Source: Helopsaltes ochotensis (taxonomy: Eukaryota; Chordata; Aves; Passeriformes; Locustellidae). From it: a stretch of 64,000 bases of DNA. The translations under genes and the position numbers were made by a program. How positions within the stretch are numbered: position 1 is the first letter of the stretch; every line of letters starts with the position of its first letter. Shown in pieces: positions 1-13,200 of this stretch. Location: contig VXBM01000337.1 of the NCBI GenBank assembly GCA_013400155.1, positions 483,521 through 547,520 of the forward strand, written 5' to 3'. Under the pieces are notes generated by a model, which was not told where the DNA came from, searched no databases, and saw only the letters and a list, made by a program, of their open reading frames with translations.

Positions 1-854
1 GAAAACTTCCTATCTATTTGCATTTACTTTTGCAACTACAGGTGTTTTGGGATCAAAGGACTAGTATGAAGATGATTTTCTGCTTTGCATAAATATTCTG
101 CAAGAAACTCTGGCCAAAAAAACCACCAAGAATAACTTCTAGTTTTAATAATCTTGTGCATGACATATTTGAATAACTATCCCTTCGTATTTTTATATAT
201 GAAACATACTACGTGTCACTCATCATTATTATTGTGTTTCTGCTATGCTATTCAATTTTTCCAAGATGAAAAACCTTCAATTAATATGCACAATTGGTTC
301 TTAAAGCCTTCTATCTGAATATGATTTTGTACACTTAAGAAGAAAATCCAATAAGTAACTCTCTCTCTATTTTCAAATCCAGTGTCAGATCACCTTCCAC
401 AAACCACGTCTGTCATTACAAGGATTAGACACAGTCATATTCAAATTAATAGCACGACTGAGAATAGGTAAAGAATTGGGTTATATCAGCCATGGTTTCC
501 ACTTTGATGGGTATTTTTTATGCTTGATGAACATCCTTCACAAAGCAGTAGATTATGAAATTCTAAGAACTTTTCTCCAAGTTGCATTTAACAACTCACA
601 TAGTCCAATATATCCAAATAAAAAACACTGGGGCTAGAATCTGTGAAAAACACTTGGATTCTAAATCAGATTTTCAATGAGAATTACAGATTTTGCTTTC
701 ACATTTGCATCTAGACTTGTATATAAAATCATAGGGTTATAAATTACTTCACTTATTTGGGTCTTAAATCCAAAAATTATCAGTGTCAAAGGGTTACTGC
801 AATGGCACTGTGGTCAAAGTTAGCTGAAAGGATAAAGCAGAAATCATCTGTATT
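1..854. other. Intergenic, no gene seen
   Basis: AT-rich sequence without open frames of coding character on either strand. No splice-flanked exon, RNA gene or clear repeat was recognised. If the human order held, the 3' end of DNAH14 would lie on the plus strand around here, but no dynein C-terminal sequence was seen. Confidence 0.5.
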
Positions 855-1530
855 CTGCTTTGTTCCTCATCATAAGCAGCTATTACAGCAGCCCTCTTGT
901 TAGAGGATAGAAATGGGCCAAGACACAGACTTCTTGTTTATCACAGCATGAAAAGGGTCCTGGTTTGTTCCCCTTTACAGCTCAGCCATCCTGACTCCAA
1001 CCATTCACTGACTCTGGCTGCACCAAGCTCCTGCTGGAGGTTTCCCTTGCAGCCTCTGACTGCTGGTTATTTCCTGCTAAACTATGACTGCAGGGATCAG
1101 TTTGCAGACTCTGACTGCAGGCTTTTACCCAGTTAGACTGTGACTGCAGGCTCCAACAGCAGACTCTTAACTGCAGACCCAGACTGACCTCACAGCAGGG
1201 ATTCCCTCTGCCCAGGATCCTTCTTCATGATTCTCTCTTCCTCAAAGTCCCTCCTCCTTCCCAAATTCCCTCTCAGCAGCTCACCCACTCCCTTTTATCA
1301 CACTTATCTTTATTGGATGTGGCTGTGACTCATCAGGGGTGAGCCTGTACTGGGCAATTAACACAGCTGCTACTTATCAGGGGCAAGGTCACCTGTATTC
1401 CCTTCTCCTACAAGCAGCTTTTCGTATTCATTCCTGTGAGCCCTCAGAGCCTCCTGGACACCTGTGTGTTGGAGAAATCCAGGGTGAGGTGGGAGCTTAA
1501 CTCAGGTCCTTCTGCCTCTCCCTGAGACAT
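855..1530 (-). repeat. Candidate degraded LTR of an avian endogenous retrovirus
   Basis: This block is markedly less AT-rich than its flanks. It contains about five degenerate copies, spaced 26-31 bp, of a motif around CTGACTGCAGG (about 1050-1175). Next come a TTTATTGG box near 1309, which is a poly(A) signal if read on the minus strand, and CATCAGGGG/TATCAGGGG repeats at about 1333-1385. The arrangement resembles solo LTRs found in songbird genomes. No terminal inverted repeat or target-site duplication could be fixed, so the edges and the strand are guesses. It carries no coding sequence. Confidence 0.35.
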
Positions 1531-4500
1531 GAAAGAGAGCAAAGGCATGAAGGCACTTTCTTTGACCTAACCATAGGACAGACAAACCAACAGTGTTCTG
1601 ACCTTGAATTCTAAAGACCTCTGAAAAACTCTGCCAGATCTTCTGCTTCTATCCAACACTAGAGGAAAAAGAGTAGAAACTATGGCTTTTTGGGGGTTTG
1701 TGAGTACTGTTTCCCTAATTTTTGGCAGAGCTTAAATAAATAGGAAAATAGATAAATATGATGGGTTGACATGGACAATTCTTACCTACATGCAAAAAAC
1801 CCACAATTGTTTCAAGTGAGACTTGGAATCATTAAAATTTCACTCTGCAGCCACCTGATCCTACAGTATCTGATATTTCATCACAGAATGGTGTATCAGC
1901 CAGAAATCTTAGGAAATACTGTTTTATGGTCTGTTAAGATAAATGAATGTAGGTGGCAATGCAAATGGTAGTGCAAATGGTTATTTAAAATCTCATTTTT
2001 CCCACTTAGCTGTAATTTTAATAAGGAATACATTAAAAATGTTTTCTGTTAAAAGCAGTGATAAAAGTTCTTGTCATTTGGGAAACCATAAAAGAATCGA
2101 AACAGAGTTGAGAAAACAAACTTTGATATCTAGAATTGTTTGCCAGTTAGGTCAATGATGGCGGTGGGTTGTTATAGATATAACAAAATAATAAAGAAAG
2201 TAAGAGTGGTGATTTATCAGCTCTATTTTAACTTTCAACATTGCATGTCGGACAGAAGTCAGCGTGTAGCTGCCTAAATGAATGTTTTGACAAGTGAAGT
2301 TGTTACATAACATCATTAGTTGACTTTAACTTTGGACCTCATGACCAATCTTCATCAGTCTTTTTGAGAGCAATTATATTTCCTAGAGAAGGAAAAAATC
2401 AAATCCCTGATAACTGGTTTTCTTTACACTGGGTTTTTTTCTCCAGGCTGAAATAACTCTCAGGACTCTTCCAAGCACCTAGCATGTGTCTGTATTCCGA
2501 GTGAGTCACAAAATTAATTTGTCTGTGATATCTTCCAAACCCTTGAGAATCCACTGCACAAGCTTGATACACTGAGTATCAGCCTTGCTTTATCTTTTTA
2601 TAGTAACAGGACAAAATCCTTTAAAGGCATTCCTTATCTTTTAGTGTCAGATGCTGGGATGTGCTAAGATTTACATATTTCATTAAAGAGAATTTCTCCC
2701 TGGTATAAGTGGCTTGTGCAAACACGTTACAAGATCATTAAAAGGAGCCCTGTGCACTGGTGAAGGCTCATTCAGAAGAGCACAGGCAAAAATGGCACTG
2801 ATATTTTCTTTTTGTGGAGTGTTCCTGCAGATGGAAACTGCAAAGAAGCCATTTATCTGTTAATTTGCAATGTGCTCCCACTGAGCTTTAACAAGCCAAA
2901 CCTGAATTCACAGTAATCAGGACTAGTTTTTTTTACCCAGTGCCTTGGTCCTATCAGAGTGCTGGCTTATCCTCAGTGTTAAACCACTCTGGCTCCCTTT
3001 TGTGATTTAATGTAGGACACCTGGAAAGAGGCAAAGTTTAAGAAGTGCAGTTAAATGACCACACTGGGTGATTTTGGGATGCTCAGGAAAGTCCTTTCAC
3101 TTCTTGAGTTCTCTTTGGGCAACTTAAAACTGGGGCAATTATTCATTAGCTGCGCTAAGGTTCATCTCCAGTCACATTGCTCAGAACCTGCCTGAGGATG
3201 GAAAGAGACATTTCTGACCTGACCACAGTGAGATCCCCTGGGGGCGTCCTCAGCCAAGGCAAGCTGGTACAGGATCTCATCTCAGGAAATTCAGATTCAC
3301 TTCTTCTGGCCAGCATGGGGAAGCCCTTTGTTCTTACTTGACTTGCCGGTGTCCTTTCTTGATGCTACCTCTTTCAAAGCAGCAACAAAAATCCATTCTC
3401 CTGTTGCTGATCTGCTCATTTGGGATAAGATTATTCTCAGGATGCATCCTCAGTTTCTCCCCATGGTGGACTCTGAATTTTATCTTAGTCAGGAATGAAT
3501 TTGCTGTTGGTTTTCCCTGGACAACTCCAGCTTAGTTTAATTTCCTTAACTCCATACACACCTTATAATTCTGTTTAGGAAGTAAAAATCTTTCAGCAGG
3601 AGCCAGTGCTGCTCTTTTTCCACAGAAGAGATATCTGGGTGTACATGTCTATATGAACAACACATCCTCATCACCCAGGTACTGACAGCAACTGTTCTCA
3701 TCCTCATGTCCTTTTTCTGTAAAATATGAATATTTTGGTCATTCTTGTTTTATTCTGGATTACAAAATTGTAGACTTTGATGTTGCTATTAAATGTGTAT
3801 TGTCCCAGCATGATGAGGCCTGCAACTACTACAGTTATCCAAACCCAGTGGCAAACATGTATCCTGTCAGACTGAAGAGAGACCAACTTGAATTTATTTT
3901 TCATGACCGTAAATCACATTCCTGACCTGTGCTGATACTTCTCTGATGCAGGAGAAAGGCTGCAGGACGCTCCCTGGCACAGCAGCTGAGAATAAGTCAA
4001 TTGTATGAACCAGGTGTGAAGCACAAAGACCTTCATGAGAAGAGGCAGGCTGAGAGAACCAGGCAGATGTAAGATTTCAGCATCTATTTCACAGGTTTTC
4101 TGCCTGTTGCTATTTTAATCTGTTACTACTTAGAAACTGATTTTGTTGATGGGATTTTTTTTTTTCATGGTGTTTTCTTATTTTCCCACTTATTTCACTT
4201 AGAAGAAGCTGTGAAAATTGTGTATTTCTGTAATAGCACACACAGGAACAACACACAACTAATGTGATGGAAGAAATTTCAGGCAAGCATATTCATGGAG
4301 GAGCTTATGAATCAACCCCTCATCGAATATTCTGTAGTTTCTCAAAATAGAAATGTGTCATGGAGAGACCTGATGCAGTCTTAAGCACAGTATAGAAAAT
4401 GCCACACCGCTGTAATTCAGTAAGTCTTGTTATCTATAGCATAATTATCATTTCAATATTAATGAGGAGTCTTCATAATGTCAGGAGGAAATTCTTACTC

Positions 4501-5455
4501 TCATTTCCTCTGGTTCCATTTGTTAAATGGCATAAAGCAACACCAGGTACATTTAATAAAATTATTATAATGGAATAGATTGGATTTTTTTTATTACTTC
4601 TTTTTTTCCCCCCCCAATTACATCTCTGAATACAGACATATGTTATCAGAAACACTAATGAATGCAATAGAATATGAACTTTACACATGTATCAGCTATT
4701 TGAGCCACGTAGATAAACGAGGAGTCTGCATTACAGTTGTATATAGGTGACAATTTCAGACAGAGGATGCTTGGTTAGCAGATTTTTACAGCTCAGATAA
4801 TGGCTCATTATAGGCAAAAATTGCTGTAAATTGTCTGGACCATGAAATATCAGTTGGAGAAGAACTGCAGCCAGAAAATGTAGGACTTCATAAGGTACAG
4901 ATAATGTGGCTCAAATGATATAAACAGGCCCTTTTTTCCAAAGTTAATGAGGTTTGCAGTAAACTACAGCTTAGATTGCTGATGAAAATTAAGAGAACGC
5001 TGAGCAGATTTTGTTTTCTAGTGCTCTGTAAAATGCCAACTTCATCAAAGGAACTGAGCACATAAAAACACGAGGTTAAGCAGGGAGGTAAGGAGTGAGA
5101 TTGGAAATGTGTGGATTTGCTATTAAAATAAAAATGAAAATTATAATTTTTGTCTTGATATTTTAAAAAAAACTGTATTTCTTTAGGTCAGTGTGGGAAT
5201 ATACCTTTATAACAATATTTTTACCTGATTATGGGAATGTCTTTTCCTCATTATATCAATGTTTTTACCTGAAATTCTGAGGTGTAAGATCAGCTTTTTT
5301 GTCCAAGTCTTTGGAGACAATAAAGTTGCTCTTTTTACCTCCGTAACTTGAAGCAAGAAAACCCATCACAGGATCCTCACAAGTTTCAGGAATGTCCTGT
5401 GGGAACTGTACAACAAAATTTTCCTTGTTTCATTTTGATTTTGTTTAATTCAGGA
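1531..5455. other. Intergenic, no gene seen
   Basis: About 3.9 kb of AT-rich DNA with only short, unrelated open frames. The one motif noted is an exact octamer ATGCAAAT at 1959-1966, followed 5 bp later by a near copy (TGCAAATGG, 1972-1980). A TTTTTACCT string recurs three times between 5217 and 5340 without further similarity around it. Confidence 0.5.
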
Positions 5456-5625
5456 AGGGGGTGCAGGGCGGGGGCTGTGTCACAACCCCTCAGCTGGGCT
5501 GTGATCATTTGTTATAAATTCTCACCAGGCTGAACAGACACCAGGCCATGGGTCAGGAGCTCCTGTTCTTTACTGTGCAGTCATTCAGCTCCAGCAGCCA
5601 GCCCACTACTGAGACTCAAAAGGTG

Positions 5626-5715
5626 TTGCTAAGGAGCCCCTAACTTTGTACCACAGACTTCCACAACTGGTGGCTAACAAGCCTTTAATTTTGTACTGTA
5701 CGCTTCCATAAGCTC
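5626..5715. repeat. Two-copy tandem duplication, ~45-bp unit
   Basis: Two adjacent units, beginning near 5626 and 5671, share the order GCTAA, (A/G)AGCC, TAA(C/T)TTTGTAC, AC(A/G)CTTCCA(C/T)AA. Identity is roughly 70 percent by eye, so the duplication is old. It sits inside a GC-richer block (about 5456-5880) that may be a retroelement remnant, but no family was recognised. Confidence 0.5.
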
Positions 5716-5880
5716 TCAGCTCCTCCCAGGAAACTTCCCAAAGGTTCATTTGGGTGGGAATTGCGAATTCTCAGCCTGGCTAGGTTCCATTCCCTGCAGG
5801 CTATGATAAGCAGATATAAACACACGCAGGAATTGCTGTATGATTCCAGTGTTCTCCTTTTGTCTGCAGGACCAGTTTGC

Positions 5881-7800
5881 TTTCAGAGTCTTGACAAGAT
5901 TATAAAATTACATGTAGAAAAGAGCATGAAATAGTTCTGCTTTGGTTTTTTACGGCATTATTTGAGCACCTTTGCATGAGCATCATCTGCCTCGCCCATA
6001 GAAAGGCTTTTCCATTAATAGTATGAGGGGTTTTTTTGAAGCTGTGCTGCCAAAAGCAAATGGTTTGAATTTGAACATGGCTTTGAGTTCAACATTTTTC
6101 CCTTCCTCTGGGTGTTAATTTTTGCTTATATCCCTCAGGATCTACCATTTATTACAGCTTTTTTCACAGAAATTCGCTTCATCTTTTAAGCTTTAGATGG
6201 ATCCTCGGTCTGGTCAGTTCATTAATATTAAAGTTTCTGCAGTTTGAAATAAAGGAGCAAGAAGGGCCTAAGTCAGCCTGACTAAACCTAGAGATACCCA
6301 GCTCCAACAGGGAATAAAGGCAGCATAAGGAAGCTCAGAAGCTCCTGGGAAGCTTGTCCTAGAGGAGGGGCAGAAAAGCTTGTATGGTGTGCACAGTCCA
6401 AGTCTCTTCCATTTGCACTTCACAGGTCCCCCAGGAGGGCACCGTCCCCCACTTTATGCATGAGCGTATTTCCCCTCTTCAGGAGGGAACTGAAGAGCAC
6501 AAGGACACAGGGAACTGCTGCCCTCTTCCACTCCTTTATGCAGAGGGCAGGGAAACCGGAGGCTGCAGTGGAAAAATGTGTTCTTCCCCCAGCAAGGCGG
6601 GTGCTGTTCCTTGGGAACACAGCTGACTGCGTGCAGCAACAAGCGAAGATCCTGCTCCACCCAGCGTCTGCAGTTTGAGATGCAGCACCAGGGGAGACAG
6701 GGAAAGGTTTTGCCGTAATCCCTGGGCCTGGCAATCCCTATTCCTACTGAGGGCAGTGGAACCAACTACCTCGAGCTACAGAAGGAAAATTACTGGAAAC
6801 ATTTGGCTGCAGCACCCAATCGTGTTCTGAGGAGGAAAATGGACGGGATGTTGACATGATGGGAGTTTGACAACCACATGCACACACTCCCTCACACAAA
6901 AAAAACCACCAGTCCAGTTTGTGTCCCAGCGTGAGAGTGGGGAAACCTTCTTGAAGGAAAAATTGGAAGTTGATCAAAGTGTTTCTCCTGGCATTCGCTG
7001 ACACTGTTATTGCTGACATTCGTATACACAAAAAGGTAGAGACAATGTTTTTTAAACAAGTATTTTTCAAAGTTTGCTGGTTAAGAGTTTTTAAATATCA
7101 AAAAGAGTAAAAGCGCCATCAAAGTATTTCCTTCTAATTTAAGGGAACTTCCCCAGCAGAAAACAGTTCTGTACAGACAGTGCAATATGTTCTCCATCCA
7201 CACACAAGAAGGGTTTTCCACCCACTCCCCCAAACAGCTTTCACTCCCCAAGAGGCAAGAACCGTGCTTCTGGTAAGGTTTTCATGAGCTCTGGTAAATG
7301 TAATTTAAGCAAATATTTTTATTGCCTTTATTGCATTTTTATTTTTTTTATTTATAGGGGTAGATATCCTTCTGTAAGCAAAACTATCATTCCTGATCCT
7401 GGATCATATTTCCACTACAGTCTTGTAGGTCAGACTTACATTTATTTCCTGTGCACTAACACTTTATGTGGACACAGCCTAATTGGGTTTGGTTTTGACT
7501 TCTAATAGAGGCTGTGGGGGAAAATACAAGATCCTACAGGCAAATGGAGTGTTAATTCTGTATTTTTACAGCTGAATGTTATTTTTGGAATAGCAGAAGG
7601 GAAGAAGGAAAAAACTGCCCAGGCAGACTAAGAGAAGCACCACACAGGAGCTCCTAACACTCACCCCACACACACAGGTACAACAGGAACTTCAGCAAAC
7701 TCACACCTGTACTAAATACGGAAAACCAATGTCTTTTTAATCAGATATCCCTGGACATGAACTGGGAAAAAAGACTGCACTACTTAGTTTTAAAGCAAAA
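5881..7800. other. Intergenic, no gene seen
   Basis: Several overlapping short open frames occur at 6380-7070 on both strands, with no conserved domain, no splice context and no recognisable product. They are taken as chance frames in a moderately GC-rich stretch. Confidence 0.45.
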
Positions 7801-7802
7801 CC

Positions 7803-9699
7803 TTTATTTTAGCTCATAGGCTTGTCTGTATTAAAACCAGTTACTCCAAAATCAAGTTCACATAAAATTCATCACGTAAATGAAGTTGTCATTGGTCAGG
7901 ATCAGATTCTGAAGGACAAGGGCTCTGAATGACATTTGAGCAACCTTGTGTGGCAACAGATAAAACTGGGAACAGCAGCAGGAGCAGCTCCTGCTTTCCA
8001 GGCTGAGGAATCAAAGTGCCCCCTCCTTCAGCAGATTTTAAAAGACCAGCTGCACACCAGGGCTGTTTAATGATTTCTCCATTTCCCATAAATTCACTCA
8101 GCAAGGATTGAAAACAGCAATATCCCAGTTTAATCTGCTGCTTCACAGGAGTGAATTCTCTCGAGTCTTGTTAGAGGCACTGCTATTTTCTGCCAGCAAT
8201 CAAAGCACTTGTCTTAAAACAATTTCCTTACAACACCAACAATCAAGCTACATTATATACACTTCAATTGTACAATTATCTTTAAAAAATGCCCGTGTAC
8301 AAAATAGGTTATTTTATTAAAAAAAATTACATGCTAGATTTCAATTACATCAACATTTTAAAATAACTGAAAAAAATTGATAAATAACATTCCAATTTAT
8401 TAGGAACACTCCTGCAAGCAAGTCCAGAAGTATCTGCACTTTATTTAATATTCTAATAAGCTTTTTAGGGCAACTTGTGCTATAAACCTCATGTACAGTG
8501 GGTGAAAAGCTCTTACTTGTGACAACAGAATAAAAGCTAATTAATTAAGCAAGAGTATTTCAGTAAAATTATTCTACTTATGACGTAAATACCACAAGGG
8601 CATCTCATTTACAGCCAGTTAGACAAAGAACACAGCTAGTGACCAGAACACATACATTAGTTCAAAAGTCAAATATATACAAAAATATATTAGAAAGTGG
8701 TTGAGTTTAACCACAGGCTCATGTAAAAAATGTTGTTTTAAATAGCAATAGCAAAAAATAGCTATTTCTCTATCTGCAACAGTAAAAAAGGCAACACCTA
8801 CACATGAGGTAGCAATGCCAAATTAAAAACAAAAAGAAACCAAAAAAACAACTTTGGATTGAGGAGCACTTCCTATATTTTCTTAGCATATCTGTCAATA
8901 CAAATATTTAAATGAACACTTCAATTGTTTCAAGAATTAACTACATTAATTTACAAAACCCTTTATTCAATTAACTTTTTTTTAATTACTGCAAACTAGT
9001 TTAGTTACTGATTTCTCCTGTTTCTAAAAAAGCTGTTGCATTTTTCAAACCCAAACACTGTACAGCAAAAACATGGAGGCTTTATTATACACACTTGGTA
9101 AACACTATGGTACATTAAGACTTAATTTACAAAGATCAGAAGAAGCCAACTGCGCTCATTTTATCCTTTTGTGCCCAACAAGCAGACACTGCACACTTTT
9201 TACCCCATGTTCTATGCTAGAGGCAAGCTGACGGTTCACTACTCCCTTCCACAGCCACAGCAAGCGTTTGAAGTGCTCATTTCCCTCCAGGAGTGTGAGC
9301 CACAAGCGTGGCTTCCATCTCCAGGGCCAGGGGCGCTGCCAGGCAGCGGCTCAGAGCTGCCCCTGCGCTGTGCTGGAACTGCCTCAGCAACGTGGGGTGG
9401 GAGAAGGGAACAGCTGTGCCCCTTCTCCCAATTCCACCTCTTTGTCCTCCTGCAGGAGCAGGGCAGGAGGGGCCAGCTGAGCCGCTCTGACCAAAAAAAT
9501 GCCATCATTGAAAAGCCAGGAGGGGAACAACCATCCAGCTGAGCTGTGCCAGCTCTGGCCGTGGGGCTGCAGGCCCCTCATGTGGGTCAAATCCTCTGCT
9601 TCCAGCTCCACTGACCAAAAAGTCAGTCCCTGCTGCTCCTCCAATTCAGGCAACTAAATTGGACATCTGAAGTTAGATGGTACGAGTAACACCAAAAAT
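7803..9699 (-). other. Possible distal 3' UTR of LBR or downstream DNA
   Basis: Minus-strand AATAAA hexamers occur at 9081-9086, 8962-8967 and 7803-7808. The last is followed in the transcript direction by a U-rich tract (near 7770), as expected of a cleavage site. The stretch 8200-9150 is very AT-rich, as 3' UTRs often are, while 9240-9650 is GC-richer with overlapping open frames that look like chance. A longer LBR transcript form could reach these sites, but without transcript data this cannot be told from plain intergenic DNA. Confidence 0.3.
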
Positions 9700-10080
9700 G
9701 AACTGGATGGAATTTCAGCATTTATTGTATTAAGAAAATAATATACTTTACATCACAGTGCTTAATTAAATGCAATAAAAAAATGTAAACTCAGAATTCT
9801 AGATAAAATTTAGCTTGAAAAATTAGGGCTCAAAGAGTTTTAAAAATTCACAATTTTTTAAAAATTGAAGTCACAGACAGTCAGTCCACATAACTCACAT
9901 CTTGAAGTTTACTTGTAAATAACACCTTTGACGCACTCCAAGGTTTGGTAGGGTTTTGTTTGTTTTGTTTTCTTTAAGAGCCTAAATAACAAATGACCAA
10001 GTGCAAAGGTAAGAGGTATCCTTTTCTCTGCAGGGAAACTAACTGTAGCAATCACTTGCCCATCAGGCCCCCGGAGTGCT
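9700..10080 (-). other. LBR: LBR 3' UTR (proximal form)
   Basis: Sequence between the LBR stop codon and the predicted cleavage region near 9700. It is AT-rich and has no continued reading frame. Confidence 0.55.
9721..9726 (-). terminator. LBR: Poly(A) signal, best candidate for LBR
   Basis: AATAAA on the minus strand, about 355 nt after the LBR stop codon. In transcript order it is followed after about 25 nt by a U/GU-rich element (TTTTTGGTGTT), the usual downstream element for cleavage. The predicted cleavage point is near 9700. Confidence 0.6.
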
Positions 10081-10241
10081 CTAGTAGATGTAGGGGAATA
10101 TGCGATACGGGACGCGCTGGCAATACCTCTCCCAGGCCAAGCCGTACTTCTGCTTACAGTGGTGCTCATCACGAGCCTCTCGATGAACAAGCAGGCAGAT
10201 GAAATAGATCACGTAGAAATAGGGTAAAATGTGATTAAAAC
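10081..10241 (-). CDS. LBR: LBR last coding exon: signature 2 and C-terminus
   Basis: Residues 555-607 and TAG (161 nt). A final membrane segment (LPYFYVIYFICLLV) is followed by sterol-reductase signature 2, HREARDEHHCKQKYGLAWER, and the C-terminus RVPYRIFPYIY. Arg575 corresponds to human Arg583. Acceptor TTTGCAG. Confidence 0.97.
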
Positions 10242-13200
10242 CTGCAAAGGGAGAAAGTTAACTTAGATACAGGACAAAAATCCAGAGATGGTCGCTTTTA
10301 ACACGTTCAAAGCTGGTGATATATACTTGTTCAAGGCTGAAGCATTTTACACTCCCAAAGCATCAAATATTTAACAGGCCAGTGGAAATATTGTGAGACA
10401 TGTTCACATGCAGAAACCAGATTTCCAGTCAAATCTCTGCACCACCAAATTGCCCCACACAAGGTTTTCTCTATTCCGGCTGCAGACGTGAGTCCAGCTT
10501 TGCTCAAAACACACAACTTGACTTGTGGATGAAAAGAACTGGACCCAGAAATGTGAGACTGCATCCCAAAAAGCCAACTGTATTCTGGGCTGCATCAGGA
10601 GGAGCATGGCAGCAGGTTTTGATTCTAACCCAATACTCTGCTCTACCAAGACCCCACCCGAGCGTCGTGTCCAGCTCTGGGGTCCCCAGTACAAGGAACA
10701 CTGTATTATTAATCAACACTTCAAAAGATAATTTCACTGAGTTTGGTGACCTTTCTTTTAAATATATTTCACTTCAAGTCATTCCTGTATATGGCAGCCC
10801 TTGTTTCCAAGCAAATTCCAACTTTTGGGGAACTTCAAGTGAAAATACACTCATTAGCCTAAAAAATTTAAAGAACGGCTACTTAGCAAGTAAGTCCATG
10901 GTTATTGAATGATACAGTGTCAGAAAGATGAGTAAAATCTTCAGTAAATGTCAAATCCACAGCAAGCTAGAAAGGGTAAAATGGAAGAGAAAATGTGTTC
11001 CATCAGTTACGACACAGAAATCTGCCATTCGATAGGGTTTACTCTCTCAAATTATTACCACTTGGCATTTCAAACCCAGACAGATGCAAAACATAAAAGC
11101 ACTTTTGCTAAAATCCACTTTAGTCTCAGAAACTCACCACAGGGTAGGGACCATGCCAGAGCCATGATGATGTCACCGAGGTAATTAGGGTGACGAACAA
11201 AACCCCACCAACCCGTGACAAGAAGGCCTTTTCCAGTTGCAGTGGGTATAAATTTCAGATCTGTGAACAGAGTATTGTGGTCAATGCAGTGATCGAAATA
11301 TGTATTTAAATACTACAAAGAGCCATTGAATAAAACCACAGCCAATGGAATAAAAAATGTACTCACTGGCCAATTTGGGATCTGCAGGATTCCGTCGGAA
11401 ATTGTTTTTCTGAGAATTCGCACTACGGAATATGTAATAGCCAATACCTGAAAATAAACACGATGCATTTTGCATTTCAGTATTTTCCAGTTTTCTCAGC
11501 TTCAACAAAAGCACTCACATGCCCTTTGTCACATTTATTCCATCTAAATCTTTTCCCCAGAGATTCAGATGATATTTTCTGGTTCTGAGAGCGCTAGCAA
11601 GATAGAAATGCCATTGGAAACCTGCATTCCATATGCTCCTCTCGTTACTGACTAACTTCGAAGAGATTCTGAAGAACTTTTATTTTCACATCTTTATCTG
11701 AGTTTTTTAATGTAACACTGAGTTTGAAATAAGGTAGCGTGCTGCATTTCATATGATTACAGCTCTATTTTGCAGCCTAGCACTTTGTTACAGCACCTAC
11801 TCCATAAACTGACTGCCCATTTACAAGATCATGATAATAAAAGAACCAGGCAATGAATTATCTGGGTTTGAAATTCATATCCCCCATAATTTTCACACAG
11901 CAGCTTAAACTTGTGCTTTTTCCAAAGCTGCATTGAAAAAAGATGATCACAACATACTTTGAATAAAGATGTTATTTAAAAAAATCAATAGAAACCAAAT
12001 AAAAAATGTTAGGTGAAGATGAAAAAATTATTTTCTGTTTTTCAGTATTGCATATATTAAGTTGTACATCTTGTCATTTTTTCCAATTCTTTGTCAGGTC
12101 TACAAAATATGAGTGGGTTTTTTTGGGTTTCCTATTCAGATAACAGGGACAACAAGGCTATGTTGGTGCAAATTTAAGGTTGGCTAAAGATGTGAGATCT
12201 TGTCTCAAAGCACTCAGCCTTGATGAAAACAGATGTTTTCTACCATTGTGTTTGTAACTATGGTCATCAGGGAAGGAGATACAAATAGTTACTTATTCCC
12301 CAGGTTCAGCAGAGCGTAGCCAACAAGGTAGTGACTTTTTTTATATGAGTCACTCAGATTGACTTAAAAAGGCATTTATTAAGTTCAAAATATGTTAAGT
12401 CACTTCTTCAACTCCAGACAGCACCCACCTAGAGCTGCCTCTCAACAGAACAATTAGGTGTTCAGAGTCTCACCTATCCTTCATTTGCTAAAATGAGAGT
12501 TTATTATATCCTTTGTGTTTCACAGTGGCCAGACAATGACTGCTGAATCTGAGCTAAGCTTCACCTCCCATCTGGAAAATCAGAACTACATTGTAACCAA
12601 CAGCACCAATAACATTTACTGTAACTTACAGTTCAGAACAGTAATCGCAGCAGCAACAGGCCAACTAATTGTGGTGGGATGACCCACTAAGTAGAAGGCC
12701 TGCAGGCTGTAGACAAATGGAACCCACACCAAATCTCCAAATGCCAGCATAAATCCAAATCCATCATGGGTAATGTCCATTGTGGTCAAAATGGCTTCCT
12801 AGAAACAAGGAGGAAGGAATTTTAGCATTTCCAAAGCTTTCTTCTCTTAACATTGCAGTTAGAAATGGAAACAGTTGAAGAGGATTGGCATTTACCTCAT
12901 TCCAAAGAGCGTCCACCACATAGAGAAGCTGGAAGCTGTTCACAAGAATCATGGACAGGGAGGGCACACTGAGATTGTGGATCTTCATCTCAGCCAAGAG
13001 CATTGCCAAGTTTATAACAACCTAAGTTAGAAAAGATTTTATTTAAAAATTCACTCATAAAAGGAAGTGGTATTTTCTATCACACTACAGGACATTTTAA
13101 CACAGGTATTTTTGACCAATGTTTAAGTTTAAAATAACAAACAATTTCATAAGTCAGTTTGCAACTAACCACATTTCTCAGGCAGTATAACCTCAACATA

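Noticed and set aside
10400..10912. 170-codon plus-strand frame
   Set aside because: Lies in the LBR intron between the last two coding exons, antisense, with no domain or conserved composition.
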